The notes: generated from the sequence alone by a model not told the origin. A stretch of 21,166 nucleotides of DNA from Clostridiaceae bacterium UBA4839 (GCA_002400085.1 DHEX01000025.1:15820-36985), one strand, 5' to 3'; positions 7,786-15,276 are shown, numbered from the stretch's first letter. Numbers and translations are program-made.

Positions 7786-7872
7786 TGGTGCCGGTGGTGG
7801 GACTCGAACCCACATGTCTTTGAGGACAACGGATTTTGAGTCCGTCTCGTCTGCCAATTCCAACACACCGGC
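7786..7872 (-). tRNA. tRNA-Leu (anticodon CAA)
   Basis: The 87-nt minus-strand product folds as a class II tRNA. The acceptor stem GCCGGTG pairs with CACCGGC, the anticodon stem ACGGA/TCCGT encloses the loop CTCAAAA with anticodon CAA, there is a long variable arm (TGTC...GACA), and the T arm is GTGGG-TTCGAGT-CCCAC. The discriminator A and the terminal CCA are encoded. It reads the leucine codon UUG. Confidence 0.97.
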
Positions 7873-7885
7873 AAGAACAACTTTC

Positions 7886-7914
7886 ATTTTAACATAGGAA
7901 TATTAATAAATCAA
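7886..7914 (-). promoter_or_regulatory. Promoter of tRNA-Leu(CAA)
   Basis: On the minus strand TTGATT (7914-7909), a 17-bp spacer and TAAAAT (7891-7886) stand immediately upstream of the tRNA. The predicted transcript would begin close to the mature 5' end. Confidence 0.65.
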
Positions 7915-7930
7915 TAATTTTATTTATCAG

Positions 7931-8254
7931 CTATTTGATATTTTTAGCTCTGTTTGGTTTTGGCTTTGGTTTGCCAATTGGCGGAGCATTTTTTTTCACC
8001 TTATATATCCTTCGCAGATCAAAATAAAGAAACATAAGATAATAAAGAATAACCATAGATATTATTTCAAATAAGAGGTGAGTTCCATAATATTTGGGAA
8101 TAATAAATGGAATTACAATAACTATAATCAAAAGTATAAGTACTATATTTCTATTGAGATTAAATTTTAATGCATAATTTCTTGTATAGAAATATAGAGA
8201 ATATGTGCCTATTGCCGTTAATAATACCACTAATAGTTGTTGCCAAAAAGACAT
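7931..8254 (-). CDS. Small hypothetical membrane protein
   Basis: I do not recognise a named family. The product has 107 residues with three hydrophobic segments (about 5-22, 37-53 and 60-77) and a short, strongly basic proline/lysine tail (KPKPKPNRAKNIK) that should lie in the cytoplasm. The start ATG follows a GGGGGA site with six bases of spacing. The gene is divergent from aroC and lies upstream of tRNA-Leu(CAA) on the same strand. No catalytic or binding motif is visible, so no function is proposed. Confidence 0.7.
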   Translation of the reverse strand: MSFWQQLLVVLLTAIGTYSLYFYTRNYALKFNLNRNIVLILLIIVIVIPFIIPKYYGTHLLFEIISMVILYYLMFLYFDLRRIYKVKKNAPPIGKPKPKPNRAKNIK

Positions 8255-8432
8255 AGTATATCCCCCTTTTTTTATATAATGCTTTACATTACTCTTTTTT
8301 ATTATAACTGCTTATCTCTTTTTTTTCCACATAAAATTATTTTGAATTTAATTATCTTTAGCTTTCATTAATGAATACAAAACATCTTTATGTTAAAATA
8401 CATATATGAAATAATATTAGTGGGGTGATATT

Positions 8433-9581
8433 ATGCTCCGTTTTTTAGATTCAGGGGAATCCCATGGAAAGGAATTAACAGCTATAATTGATGGCTTTCC
8501 TTCAAACGTTCCTATAGATATAAATAACATTAACAAGGAAATTGAATACCGAATGATGGGATACGGCCGCGGCTTAAGGATGGGAATAGAAAAGGACTTT
8601 GTTGAAATTAAATCAGGAGTTCGAGGAGGGAAGACATTGGGAAGCCCAATTACTCTTAGCATACATAATTTAGATTATAAAAACTTTAGTGATGTTATGG
8701 ATATGGGAAAAGAATATGATAATAAGATTATAGTCCCAAGGCCCGGCCATGCTGATTTAAATGGTGCATTAAAATATAATTTTAACGATATAAGAAATGT
8801 TATGGAAAGAGCAAGTGCAAGAGAAACTGCAATAAGAACTGCAGTTGGAGCATTTTGTATGGAACTTTTAAAAATTTTTGACGTCAAAATAGTAAATAGG
8901 ACAATAAGTATTGGAAATATTTTTGATAATGATGAAGTTAATATGCAGGATGATAGGGTTTTAAAAAAAATAATGAGTTCAAATGTATTTTGTTATGACA
9001 ATGAAAAAGAAAAGGATATGATTAATGCTATTGATGATGCAAAGCAAAATGGAGATACATTAGGAGGATGCTGCCAAATTAGTGCTTTTAATATTCCAGT
9101 AGGACTTGGAAGTTATTCTTTTTATGACAGGAGGGCAGATTATAGAATTGGCGGTGCTTTAATGTCCGTTCAAGGTGTTAAGTCCGTAGAATTTGGAGAA
9201 GGAATTTCAGCATCAAAATCAAAAGGAAGCATGATGGATGATGAAATATCAATTAAAAATGGTATCTATAATAGGCTAACCAATAATGCTGGAGGCATTG
9301 AAGGCGGCATTACAAATGGAATGCCAATAGTTGCTAAAGTCTACATGAAACCCATACCAACGATAAAAAAAGAAATACAAACTGTAGATTTATATGGAAA
9401 TAAGGTAAAGGATAGATATGAGCGTTCAGATACCTGTGCTGTCCCTGCACTAGGAGTGATATGCAAAAATGTTATGTCTTATGAATTATGCAGACTTTTT
9501 CTTGAAAAATTTTCAGGAGACTGCCTTGAGGATATAAAAGTATCCTATGATAATTATTTAAGGCGGGTAAAAAGAAACTGA
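8433..9581 (+). CDS. aroC: Chorismate synthase
   Basis: Cytoplasmic enzyme that converts 5-enolpyruvylshikimate 3-phosphate to chorismate using reduced FMN, the last step of the shikimate pathway leading to aromatic amino acids and folate. The family motifs appear in order: FLDSGESHG near the N-terminus (residues 4-12), the GYGRGLRM segment, RPGHADLNGALKY, RASARETA, RRADYRIGGALMSVQGVKSVEFGEG, NNAGGIEGGITNG and the C-terminal RSDTCAVPALGVI. The length of 382 residues is normal. The start ATG follows GGGGTGA. Its TGA stop overlaps the ATG of the sigma factor gene by one base, so the two are very probably co-transcribed and translationally coupled. No other shikimate gene is nearby. A perfect palindrome TTCATTAATGAA (8364-8375) lies upstream of the gene. 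Confidence 0.97.
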   Translation: MLRFLDSGESHGKELTAIIDGFPSNVPIDINNINKEIEYRMMGYGRGLRMGIEKDFVEIKSGVRGGKTLGSPITLSIHNLDYKNFSDVMDMGKEYDNKIIVPRPGHADLNGALKYNFNDIRNVMERASARETAIRTAVGAFCMELLKIFDVKIVNRTISIGNIFDNDEVNMQDDRVLKKIMSSNVFCYDNEKEKDMINAIDDAKQNGDTLGGCCQISAFNIPVGLGSYSFYDRRADYRIGGALMSVQGVKSVEFGEGISASKSKGSMMDDEISIKNGIYNRLTNNAGGIEGGITNGMPIVAKVYMKPIPTIKKEIQTVDLYGNKVKDRYERSDTCAVPALGVICKNVMSYELCRLFLEKFSGDCLEDIKVSYDNYLRRVKRN

Positions 9582-10129
9582 TGGAGGAAAGAAAACTTAT
9601 TGAAAGGTGCAGGAAAAATGACAGGGATGCATTTGAAACACTTATTTTAAGTTATGAAAAAAAGATATATAATTTATGTTTTTATATGGTTAAAAATAAG
9701 GAAGATGCTTTTGATTTAACTCAGGAGACAGCAATTAAAATTTATAAATCTATTTCAAAGTTTAAGGGTGACAGCAAATTTTCAACATGGGTTTATAGAA
9801 TTGCCTATAATACATGTCTTGATTTTATTAAAAGAAAAAAAGATGAATTGCCTTATGATGATATGATTGTAAATGAAAACAATATTAATTATAGAATGGA
9901 TAATGTTATTGAATCAAAAGAAACTAAGGCGATTATAAAAAAGTGCATTATGCAGCTTAATAGTGATTATAGAACAGTTATTATATTAAGAGATATAAGC
10001 GGCCTTTCCTACAAGGAAATTTCGGATATCCTTCAAATTGAGATTGGCACTGTTAAATCAAGGATTAATCGAGCAAGGCAGGCTCTTAAAAATGAACTTA
10101 TAAAAAATGGAATTGCAAGGGGGTGCTAG
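9581..10129 (+). CDS. RNA polymerase sigma factor, ECF (sigma-70 group 4) family
   Basis: Alternative sigma factor of 182 residues containing only regions 2 and 4. Region 2 (about residues 10-87) shows DAFETLILSYEKKIYNLCFY, the core-binding DAFDLTQETAIKIYKSI and the -10 reading stretch KFSTWVYRIAYNTCLDFIKR. Region 4 (about 115-170) carries the helix-turn-helix GLSYKEISDILQIEIGTVKS followed by RINRARQAL. It resembles the SigW/RpoE type of extracytoplasmic-function factors. The ATG lies in the sequence TGATG, so its translation restarts from the aroC stop codon; no separate promoter is visible. The next gene starts one base after its stop and encodes a single-pass membrane protein, the usual arrangement for a sigma/anti-sigma pair. 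Its target promoters cannot be inferred here. Confidence 0.93.
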   Translation: MEERKLIERCRKNDRDAFETLILSYEKKIYNLCFYMVKNKEDAFDLTQETAIKIYKSISKFKGDSKFSTWVYRIAYNTCLDFIKRKKDELPYDDMIVNENNINYRMDNVIESKETKAIIKKCIMQLNSDYRTVIILRDISGLSYKEISDILQIEIGTVKSRINRARQALKNELIKNGIARGC

Positions 10130-10130
10130 A

Positions 10131-11084
10131 ATGGGAGAAAAAGAGTATATTGATAAAATGTTTAGCGTAGATGATTTTGAAAAAAATGAAGAAGAAATAG
10201 AAGGAGGACTCTTAGATAATTTAATTGAAGAAGTACCTGAAAGTCTCCATGAAAGCATCATGAAGAAAATTGATAAGCATAAAAATAGACTTAATTTTAA
10301 AATATATGGACCTATTGCAGCTGCTGCATGTATTATAATTGCTATATCATTTCAAAATAAAGTTTTTGTTAAAAGTACAAAAATAGAATCTAAAGATGAA
10401 GCTAAAAGTGAAAGGAAATTAGCATCAAGTGGAAGTACTCCTGAAGAAAAAAATACTGCCAAGGTATATGACAATGGAATGAAAACGGAGGATACTAATG
10501 CAAAAGAAGCGCCTTCCACCGAATTGGCTAAGAATATGAGCAATGTAGAAAAATCGAAGCTGTCAGGCTTTGAATTTAATGGATCTAATGAGGGTAAAAA
10601 TCCAGTTGAAACCCGAGGTGTAACTAAATCTAATGAGGATAAAGACCAAGCTGAAGCTCAAAGTTTAGCTAAATCTAATGAGGATAAAAGCCAAGCTGAA
10701 ACTCGAGATTCAACTAAATCTAATGAGGATAAAAGCCAAGCTGAAACTCAAGATATAGCTAAATCAAATGAAGATAAAAGCCAAGCTAAAACTCAAAGTA
10801 TAGCTAAATCTAATGATGATGTAAATCAAGTTAAAGCTCGAAGTTTAACTAAATCAAATAGTATCGCATATAATTTCGAAATAAAGCTCAGTAATGAAAA
10901 AAATAAAGATATTATAGAGTTTATTGAAAAAAACGGTGAAAAGCTTGATGAGAATTTTTATAAACTAAGTGTAAATAATTTTAATGTTCTAGATGAAATG
11001 CTTAAAAAGCAAGGAATTGAAAAAATTACTTCCTGCGAAAATATTGAGAAAGAAGTAATAATAAAAATTAATTTAAAGGAGTAA
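10131..11084 (+). CDS. Putative membrane-bound anti-sigma factor with 15-residue tandem repeats
   Basis: 317 residues. The cytoplasmic N-terminal part (1-55) is acidic and contains VPESLHESIMKKI (about 35-47), a motif often found just before the membrane helix in clostridial anti-sigma proteins. One transmembrane segment follows (about 57-75). Outside lie a linker, six copies of a 15-residue repeat (151-240, core KSNEDKSQAETQ) and a small C-terminal domain (about 245-317) rich in charged residues. The HxxxCxxC zinc-finger signature of classical ZAS anti-sigma domains is absent. The start ATG at 10131 follows AAGGGGG and lies one base after the sigma stop; a possible start at 10107 would add eight residues inside the sigma gene and lacks the ribosome-binding site. 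Anti-sigma function is inferred from topology and operon position, not from a recognised domain. Confidence 0.68.
   Translation: MGEKEYIDKMFSVDDFEKNEEEIEGGLLDNLIEEVPESLHESIMKKIDKHKNRLNFKIYGPIAAAACIIIAISFQNKVFVKSTKIESKDEAKSERKLASSGSTPEEKNTAKVYDNGMKTEDTNAKEAPSTELAKNMSNVEKSKLSGFEFNGSNEGKNPVETRGVTKSNEDKDQAEAQSLAKSNEDKSQAETRDSTKSNEDKSQAETQDIAKSNEDKSQAKTQSIAKSNDDVNQVKARSLTKSNSIAYNFEIKLSNEKNKDIIEFIEKNGEKLDENFYKLSVNNFNVLDEMLKKQGIEKITSCENIEKEVIIKINLKE
10581..10859 (+). repeat. 45-bp tandem repeat array within the putative anti-sigma gene
   Basis: Six copies of 45 bp start at 10581, 10626, 10671, 10716, 10761 and 10806, followed by a partial KSN unit. The inner copies (2-5) are nearly identical at the DNA level, while the outer copies (1 and 6) have diverged, the pattern expected when an array grows by recent unequal exchange or slippage. 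The unit length preserves the reading frame, so changes in copy number would lengthen or shorten the extracytoplasmic stalk without frameshift. Confidence 0.95.
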
Positions 11085-11102
11085 AGAAAATTTCTTTACT
11101 CC
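11078..11102 (+). terminator. Candidate terminator: perfect palindrome across the stop codon
   Basis: GGAGTAAAGAAA (11078-11089) and TTTCTTTACTCC (11091-11102) are perfect reverse complements separated by one base. The TAA stop of the repeat protein lies in the left arm. The following bases are ACTTTTAC, a weak T tract, and the TTTACA beginning at 11106 doubles as the -35 element for polA. A hairpin terminator is likely, but it may be leaky. Confidence 0.55.
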
Positions 11103-11105
11103 ACT

Positions 11106-11134
11106 TTTACATATGCGGAATTATTTTATATAAT
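11106..11134 (+). promoter_or_regulatory. Sigma-A type promoter of the polA-coaE-slt operon
   Basis: TTTACA (11106-11111), a 17-bp spacer and TATAAT (11129-11134) make a strong vegetative promoter. The predicted start near 11141 leaves a leader of roughly 25 bases with an AAGGAGAG ribosome-binding site. Confidence 0.75.
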
Positions 11135-11165
11135 ATAGTTAATTGATATTAAGGAGAGATTTAAA

Positions 11166-13712
11166 TTGGGTGAGAAATTAGTTATTATTGATGGAAATAG
11201 TTTACTTAATAGAGCTTTTTATGCTTTGCCTCCAATGACAAATTCAAAGGGACAGCCTACAGGTGCAATATATGGCTTTACGACAATGCTTTTTAAAATT
11301 TTTAATGAAATAAAACCTAATTACATAGGGGCTGCTTTTGATAGAAAAGCACCAACTTTTAGACATATTGCATATAAAGATTATAAAGCAGGAAGAAAAA
11401 AAATGCCTGATGAATTAGGAGCACAGTTTGAGCCTGTAAAAGAGCTGCTAAGGGCATTTAATATAGGAATTTATGAGATTGATGGCTATGAAGCAGATGA
11501 TATAATAGGAACTATTGCTAAAAGATATGAAAGCCCTGAACTTGAAGTTGTTATATTTACAGGGGATAGGGATGCTCTTCAGCTTGTATCTCCGTACACT
11601 AAAGTTATGATAACTAAAAAGGGTATAACAGAAACAGAAACATATGATTTGAATTATCTTAAGGGAAAATACAATTTAAAACCTAAAGGAATAATTGATC
11701 TCAAGGGACTAATGGGTGATTCTTCTGACAATATTCCTGGAGTTCCAGGCGTAGGTGAAAAAACTGCATTAAAGCTTTTATCACAATTTGGAACCCTTGA
11801 GAATGTTTTTGAAAACATCGATAATATAAGTGGAAAGAAGTTAAATGAAAACTTAAGAGAAAATAAGGAAACTGCATATTTTAGTAAAAAACTTGCAACT
11901 ATAAATGTAAATGTGCCTATTGAAACTGATCTGTCCAATATGAGAATAAAAGATTATGATTATATAAAGATCAGAAATTTATTTGAGGATTATGAATTTA
12001 AAAGTTTAATAAATAAAATCCCTGTTAAAGATGAAAAAATTCATTTTAATATGCCTCAAATTCAAAACTTTAATGAGAATAGTAATTTAATTGAAACAAT
12101 AACTAGCAATGGAATTTTTAATTTTATTATTAATGAAAGTGGAATGATTTTCGATGGAGGCATTTTAGTTCAGCCATCTCAAATTGAATATTTTAAAGAA
12201 ATTTTCGAATCTGATTCAATTGTAAAAAACACTTATGATGGCAAGTATGCCTATAATCTTTTAAGGGGGGAAGGTATTGAACTTAAAAATCTTAATTTTG
12301 ATGGGGAAATTGCTTCTTATTTATTAAATCCATCAGAATCTAAATATGATATGCTAAACCTCTTAAATCAATATAGTGGCATTAACACTTCAGGTATTGA
12401 TGCTGATGATAAAAATGGAATAGCTGCTCTTTATGTACAAAAGTTGGATGACATAAAAAGAAATATGTTAACTGAAATAAATAAGCATGGCATGAATGAG
12501 CTATTTGAGAAGATTGAAATGCCTCTTATTGAAGTTTTATCCAGTATGGAATGTTTAGGCTTTAAAGTTGATGCACAAATTTTACATGATATCGGATTTG
12601 AGCTTAGTGAAGAAATTGATAAGCTAACAGGAGAAATATATGATATTGCAGGAAGTGAGTTTAATATAAATTCACCAAAGCAGCTTGGGGTCATATTATT
12701 TGAAAAATTAAATCTTCCTGTAATTAAAAAAACAAAAACTGGCTATTCTACGGATGCTGAAGTTTTAGAAGAGCTTTCAGATAAGCATGAAATAGTAGAT
12801 AAAATAATAAACTATAGGCAGCTAGTAAAATTGAAGTCTACCTATACGGATGGTCTTATATCATGCATAGGAAAGGATGGACGAATACACTCAAGTTTTA
12901 ATCAAACTGTTACAGCAACAGGAAGAATTTCAAGTACTGAGCCAAATCTTCAAAACATTCCTATAAAAATGGAACAGGGAAGACGTATAAGAAAGGCTTT
13001 TGTTCCTGAAAATGATGAATATGTAATTATATCAGGCGACTATTCCCAAATTGAGCTAAGGGTTTTAGCTCATATATCGCAGGATAAAAGTCTTATAAAT
13101 TCATTTGTTAATAATGAGGATATTCATAGAAGGACTGCTTCTGAGGTTTTTGGTATCCCAATGGATGAGGTAACACCACTACAAAGGAGCAGAGCTAAGG
13201 CTGTAAATTTTGGAATAATTTATGGCCAAAGTGATTATGGTCTTTCAAAAGAACTTAAAATAAGCAGAAAAGAAGCAAAATCTTATATTGATAATTATTT
13301 CAAGAGGTATAGTGGTGTTAAGGATTATCTTGATTCTGCTATTTTAGATGCCAAGGATAAAGGTTATGTTACAACACTTATGAATAGAATTAGATATATT
13401 CCAGAAATAAATTCTACCAACAAAAATGTTAAAAAATTTGGTGAAAGACTAGCAATGAATACACCTATACAGGGGAGTGCAGCAGATATAATTAAAATTG
13501 CAATGGTAAAAGTTTATTCAAGAATAAAGAAAGAAAAACTTAAATCAAGGCTTATTTTACAGGTTCATGATGAGCTTATAGTTGAAGCTTATAAAAACGA
13601 AATTGATTATATGAAGCAACTGATTAAAAGTGAGATGGAGAACGCAGTTAAATTGAGTGTTCCTTTAGTAGTAGATATAAACGTGGGAAACAATTGGTAT
13701 GAGGCAAAGTAG
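11166..13712 (+). CDS. polA: DNA polymerase I
   Basis: Family A polymerase of 848 residues for Okazaki-fragment maturation and repair synthesis. The N-terminal 5'-3' nuclease (to about 290) has IIDGNSLLNRAFYA, DGYEADDIIG, FTGDRDALQL and the metal-binding/HhH stretch GLMGDSSDNIPGVPGVGEKTA. The middle 3'-5' exonuclease-like domain (about 310-450) lacks the catalytic DxE of motif Exo I (the matching stretch reads IFNFIINESG), so proofreading is probably absent, as in many Firmicute Pol I enzymes. The polymerase domain has TATGRISSTEPNLQNIPI, motif A DYSQIELR (Asp625), motif B RSRAKAVNFGIIYG (about 674) and motif C QVHDE (near residue 800). The start is TTG at 11166, nine bases after an AGGAG site, and gives the conserved N-terminus GEKLVIIDGN. 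It is the first gene of an operon with coaE and a transglycosylase gene. Confidence 0.98.
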   Translation: MGEKLVIIDGNSLLNRAFYALPPMTNSKGQPTGAIYGFTTMLFKIFNEIKPNYIGAAFDRKAPTFRHIAYKDYKAGRKKMPDELGAQFEPVKELLRAFNIGIYEIDGYEADDIIGTIAKRYESPELEVVIFTGDRDALQLVSPYTKVMITKKGITETETYDLNYLKGKYNLKPKGIIDLKGLMGDSSDNIPGVPGVGEKTALKLLSQFGTLENVFENIDNISGKKLNENLRENKETAYFSKKLATINVNVPIETDLSNMRIKDYDYIKIRNLFEDYEFKSLINKIPVKDEKIHFNMPQIQNFNENSNLIETITSNGIFNFIINESGMIFDGGILVQPSQIEYFKEIFESDSIVKNTYDGKYAYNLLRGEGIELKNLNFDGEIASYLLNPSESKYDMLNLLNQYSGINTSGIDADDKNGIAALYVQKLDDIKRNMLTEINKHGMNELFEKIEMPLIEVLSSMECLGFKVDAQILHDIGFELSEEIDKLTGEIYDIAGSEFNINSPKQLGVILFEKLNLPVIKKTKTGYSTDAEVLEELSDKHEIVDKIINYRQLVKLKSTYTDGLISCIGKDGRIHSSFNQTVTATGRISSTEPNLQNIPIKMEQGRRIRKAFVPENDEYVIISGDYSQIELRVLAHISQDKSLINSFVNNEDIHRRTASEVFGIPMDEVTPLQRSRAKAVNFGIIYGQSDYGLSKELKISRKEAKSYIDNYFKRYSGVKDYLDSAILDAKDKGYVTTLMNRIRYIPEINSTNKNVKKFGERLAMNTPIQGSAADIIKIAMVKVYSRIKKEKLKSRLILQVHDELIVEAYKNEIDYMKQLIKSEMENAVKLSVPLVVDINVGNNWYEAK

Positions 13713-13720
13713 GTGATTAA

Positions 13721-14344
13721 ATGATTGTAATTGGTCTTACTGGGGGAATTGCAAGTGGAAAAAGCTCTATATCAAATTATATTAAAACCAAAGACATAGT
13801 TGTTATTGATGCTGACTTAATTGCACGAGAGATAACTGAGGATCAAAAGATATTAAATAAGATTAATAAGGAATTTCAAGATTTTGATATATTAAGTAAT
13901 TGTTGTAAGCTTGATAGGAAAAAGCTTGCTTCTATTGTGTTTAATGATAGGGAAAAGCTTAATAAATTAAACAGTATTACTCATCCTGAAATCAAAAAAA
14001 GAATAAAAAATCTTATTGATAGTTATAGAAAAAAAGGGGAAAAATATTGTGTCGTTGATGCTGCTCTTTTAATTGAAGATAATTATATGGAAATGGTGGA
14101 TATTATTATGCTTGTATATGTAAATAAAGAAGTTCAAGTTCAAAGGCTTATTAAGCGAGATAATTTAACTACGGAAGAAGCATTAAATAGAATTAATTCA
14201 CAGATGCCCTTTGAGGGGAAGAAAAATTATGCAGATTATATTATTGATAATAGCGGAAGCTATGAATATACAATAAATCAAGTGAATATAGTTTTAAATA
14301 ATATAATACATACAGGGGGAAGGCATGAAGAAAAAAATTTTTAA
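13721..14344 (+). CDS. coaE: Dephospho-CoA kinase
   Basis: Cytoplasmic enzyme that phosphorylates the 3'-hydroxyl of dephospho-CoA with ATP, the last step of coenzyme A synthesis; 207 residues, normal for the family. It begins with the P-loop GLTGGIASGKS (residues 5-15), then DADLIAREI around residues 31-39, HPEIKKRI, DAALLIEDNYMEMVD and the lid region QVQRLIKRDNLTTEEALNRINSQM, all typical of CoaE. The ATG follows TAGGTGA, eight bases after the polA stop. The last 20 bases overlap the start of the transglycosylase gene in another frame, which suggests coupled translation. The polA-coaE order is common in clostridia and other Firmicutes. Confidence 0.96.
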   Translation: MIVIGLTGGIASGKSSISNYIKTKDIVVIDADLIAREITEDQKILNKINKEFQDFDILSNCCKLDRKKLASIVFNDREKLNKLNSITHPEIKKRIKNLIDSYRKKGEKYCVVDAALLIEDNYMEMVDIIMLVYVNKEVQVQRLIKRDNLTTEEALNRINSQMPFEGKKNYADYIIDNSGSYEYTINQVNIVLNNIIHTGGRHEEKNF

Positions 14345-14867
14345 ACTCATAATTTTATTTATACTGATTTTAGTTGTGGCAAGTCATAAAAAGATATTAG
14401 GTGATTTATATCCGCAAAAATTTAAAAAAGAAGTACTTAAGTATTCAAGACAGTATAATATAGATGAAAATTTAGTATTTTCTATAATTGAAGTAGAAAG
14501 TGATTTTAACCCTAATGCAAAATCCCATAAAAACGCATTGGGTCTTATGCAGATCACTCCGGAAACAGGCAGATATATTGCGGGACTTCTAAATGAGAAG
14601 GATTTTACTGAGGAAAAGCTTTTTAACCCAGAGATTAATATAAAATATGGATGCTTTTATATTTCAAAATTATATAAGACTTTTGATGGAGATACGGATT
14701 GTATGCTTGCAGCATATAATGGTGGGGAAGGAAACGTTAGAAAGTGGTTGAAATTAGCAAATAATAACAAACTTGATATAGATAATATTCCTTTTGTTGA
14801 AACTAAGATTTATATTAAACGAGTAAAGTTTATATATAAAATATACAACTACATTTATGAAAAATAA
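14325..14867 (+). CDS. Lytic transglycosylase domain-containing protein (SLT family)
   Basis: Cell-wall lytic enzyme of 180 residues predicted to cleave the MurNAc-GlcNAc bond of peptidoglycan with formation of 1,6-anhydroMurNAc. An N-terminal hydrophobic helix (about 5-20) without a clear cleavage site anchors or exports it. The SLT domain (about 35-145) has the catalytic glutamate in IIEVESDFNP (Glu58), then NALGLMQITPETG (70-82), FNPEINIKYG and the substrate-cleft motif AAYNGGEGNV (129-138). It starts 20 bases inside the coaE gene with a GGGGGAAGG site nine bases or less upstream. There is no LysM or other wall-binding domain. A sigma-A promoter for the next tRNA begins seven bases after its stop, and no terminator separates them. 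Confidence 0.94.
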   Translation: MKKKIFKLIILFILILVVASHKKILGDLYPQKFKKEVLKYSRQYNIDENLVFSIIEVESDFNPNAKSHKNALGLMQITPETGRYIAGLLNEKDFTEEKLFNPEINIKYGCFYISKLYKTFDGDTDCMLAAYNGGEGNVRKWLKLANNNKLDIDNIPFVETKIYIKRVKFIYKIYNYIYEK

Positions 14868-14873
14868 AAATTA

Positions 14874-14902
14874 TTGACAAGGTAAAATAAATTTGATATC
14901 AT
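14874..14902 (+). promoter_or_regulatory. Promoter of tRNA-Leu(GAG)
   Basis: A consensus TTGACA (14874-14879), a 17-bp spacer and TATCAT (14897-14902) stand about 40 bases upstream of the tRNA, with a predicted start near 14909. Confidence 0.8.
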
Positions 14903-14903
14903 C

Positions 14904-14931
14904 TATTATGTCAATAGAAAATGACATAATA
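14904..14931 (+). repeat. Inverted repeat in the tRNA-Leu(GAG) leader
   Basis: TATTATGTCA (14904-14913) and TGACATAATA (14922-14931) form a perfect 10-bp inverted repeat with an 8-base loop between the promoter and the tRNA, covering the predicted start of transcription. It may be an operator at +1 or a leader hairpin used in 5' processing. Confidence 0.6.
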
Positions 14932-14940
14932 AGTCAATAT

Positions 14941-15024
14941 GCAGGAGTGGCGGAATAGGCAGACGCGCACGTTTGAGGGGCGTGTGGGTATCCCATGCGG
15001 GTTCAAGTCCCGCCTTCTGCACCA
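14941..15024 (+). tRNA. tRNA-Leu (anticodon GAG)
   Basis: The 84-nt class II tRNA has acceptor stem GCAGGAG paired with CTTCTGC (one G-T pair), anticodon stem CACGT/GCGTG around the loop TTGAGGG with anticodon GAG, a variable arm TGGG-TAT-CCCA, and T arm GCGGG-TTCAAGT-CCCGC. The terminal CCA is encoded. It reads leucine codons CUC and CUU. Confidence 0.97.
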
Positions 15025-15080
15025 GAAGATTAGGTCAAAATAGATGCAGGACTGAAAAGCCCAGTGTTTATGCGGCCTTA

Positions 15081-15118
15081 CGAGGGCTTTGAATGAAAAA
15101 TTCAAAGCCCTCGTTTTT
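15081..15118 (+). terminator. Strong rho-independent terminator downstream of tRNA-Leu(GAG)
   Basis: CGAGGGCTTTGAAT (15081-15094), a GAAAA loop and ATTCAAAGCCCTCG (15100-15113) form a perfect 14-bp stem followed by TTTTT. It closes the tRNA transcript, perhaps together with the polA operon, and insulates the following ABC-transporter module. Confidence 0.93.
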
Positions 15119-15230
15119 CATATATACATCCTGCTTTTTAACAAGAAAGTTGGGTGTTTTTCATTTTTGACCGGAATAGTCCGGTAAACTTTATGATTAA
15201 TCCTACCCGCCTTTTGCCAGTAACAAAAAC

Positions 15231-15276
15231 CTTTCATACAATGTAAGTGTTTTTTAGTACCTTGTTTCGTTATAAT
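15231..15276 (+). promoter_or_regulatory. Promoter region of the Bce-type module with candidate BceR-like box
   Basis: A TATAAT at 15271-15276 is a good -10 element 28 bases before the ATPase start, but no consensus -35 is found 17 bases upstream (TGTTTT). Directly before that weak -35 lies an imperfect inverted repeat, CTTTCAT-ACA-ATGTAAG (15231-15247, one mismatch). Promoters of peptide-sensing ABC modules typically depend on an activating BceR-like regulator bound just upstream of a poor -35, which this arrangement resembles. Binding is inferred. Confidence 0.45.

Noticed and set aside
8255..8432. T-box or other riboswitch upstream of aroC
   Set aside because: The region lacks the T-box sequence, a specifier stem and a terminator; only a short palindrome TTCATTAATGAA is present.
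10581..10859. Possible CRISPR array
   Set aside because: The 45-bp units are contiguous with no unique spacers and maintain an open frame, so this is a coding tandem repeat.
14911..15105. 64-codon minus-strand frame across tRNA-Leu(GAG), containing WCRRRDLNPHG
   Set aside because: It is the translated antisense of a tRNA gene, a well-known false annotation; it has no ribosome-binding site and the tRNA fold explains the sequence.
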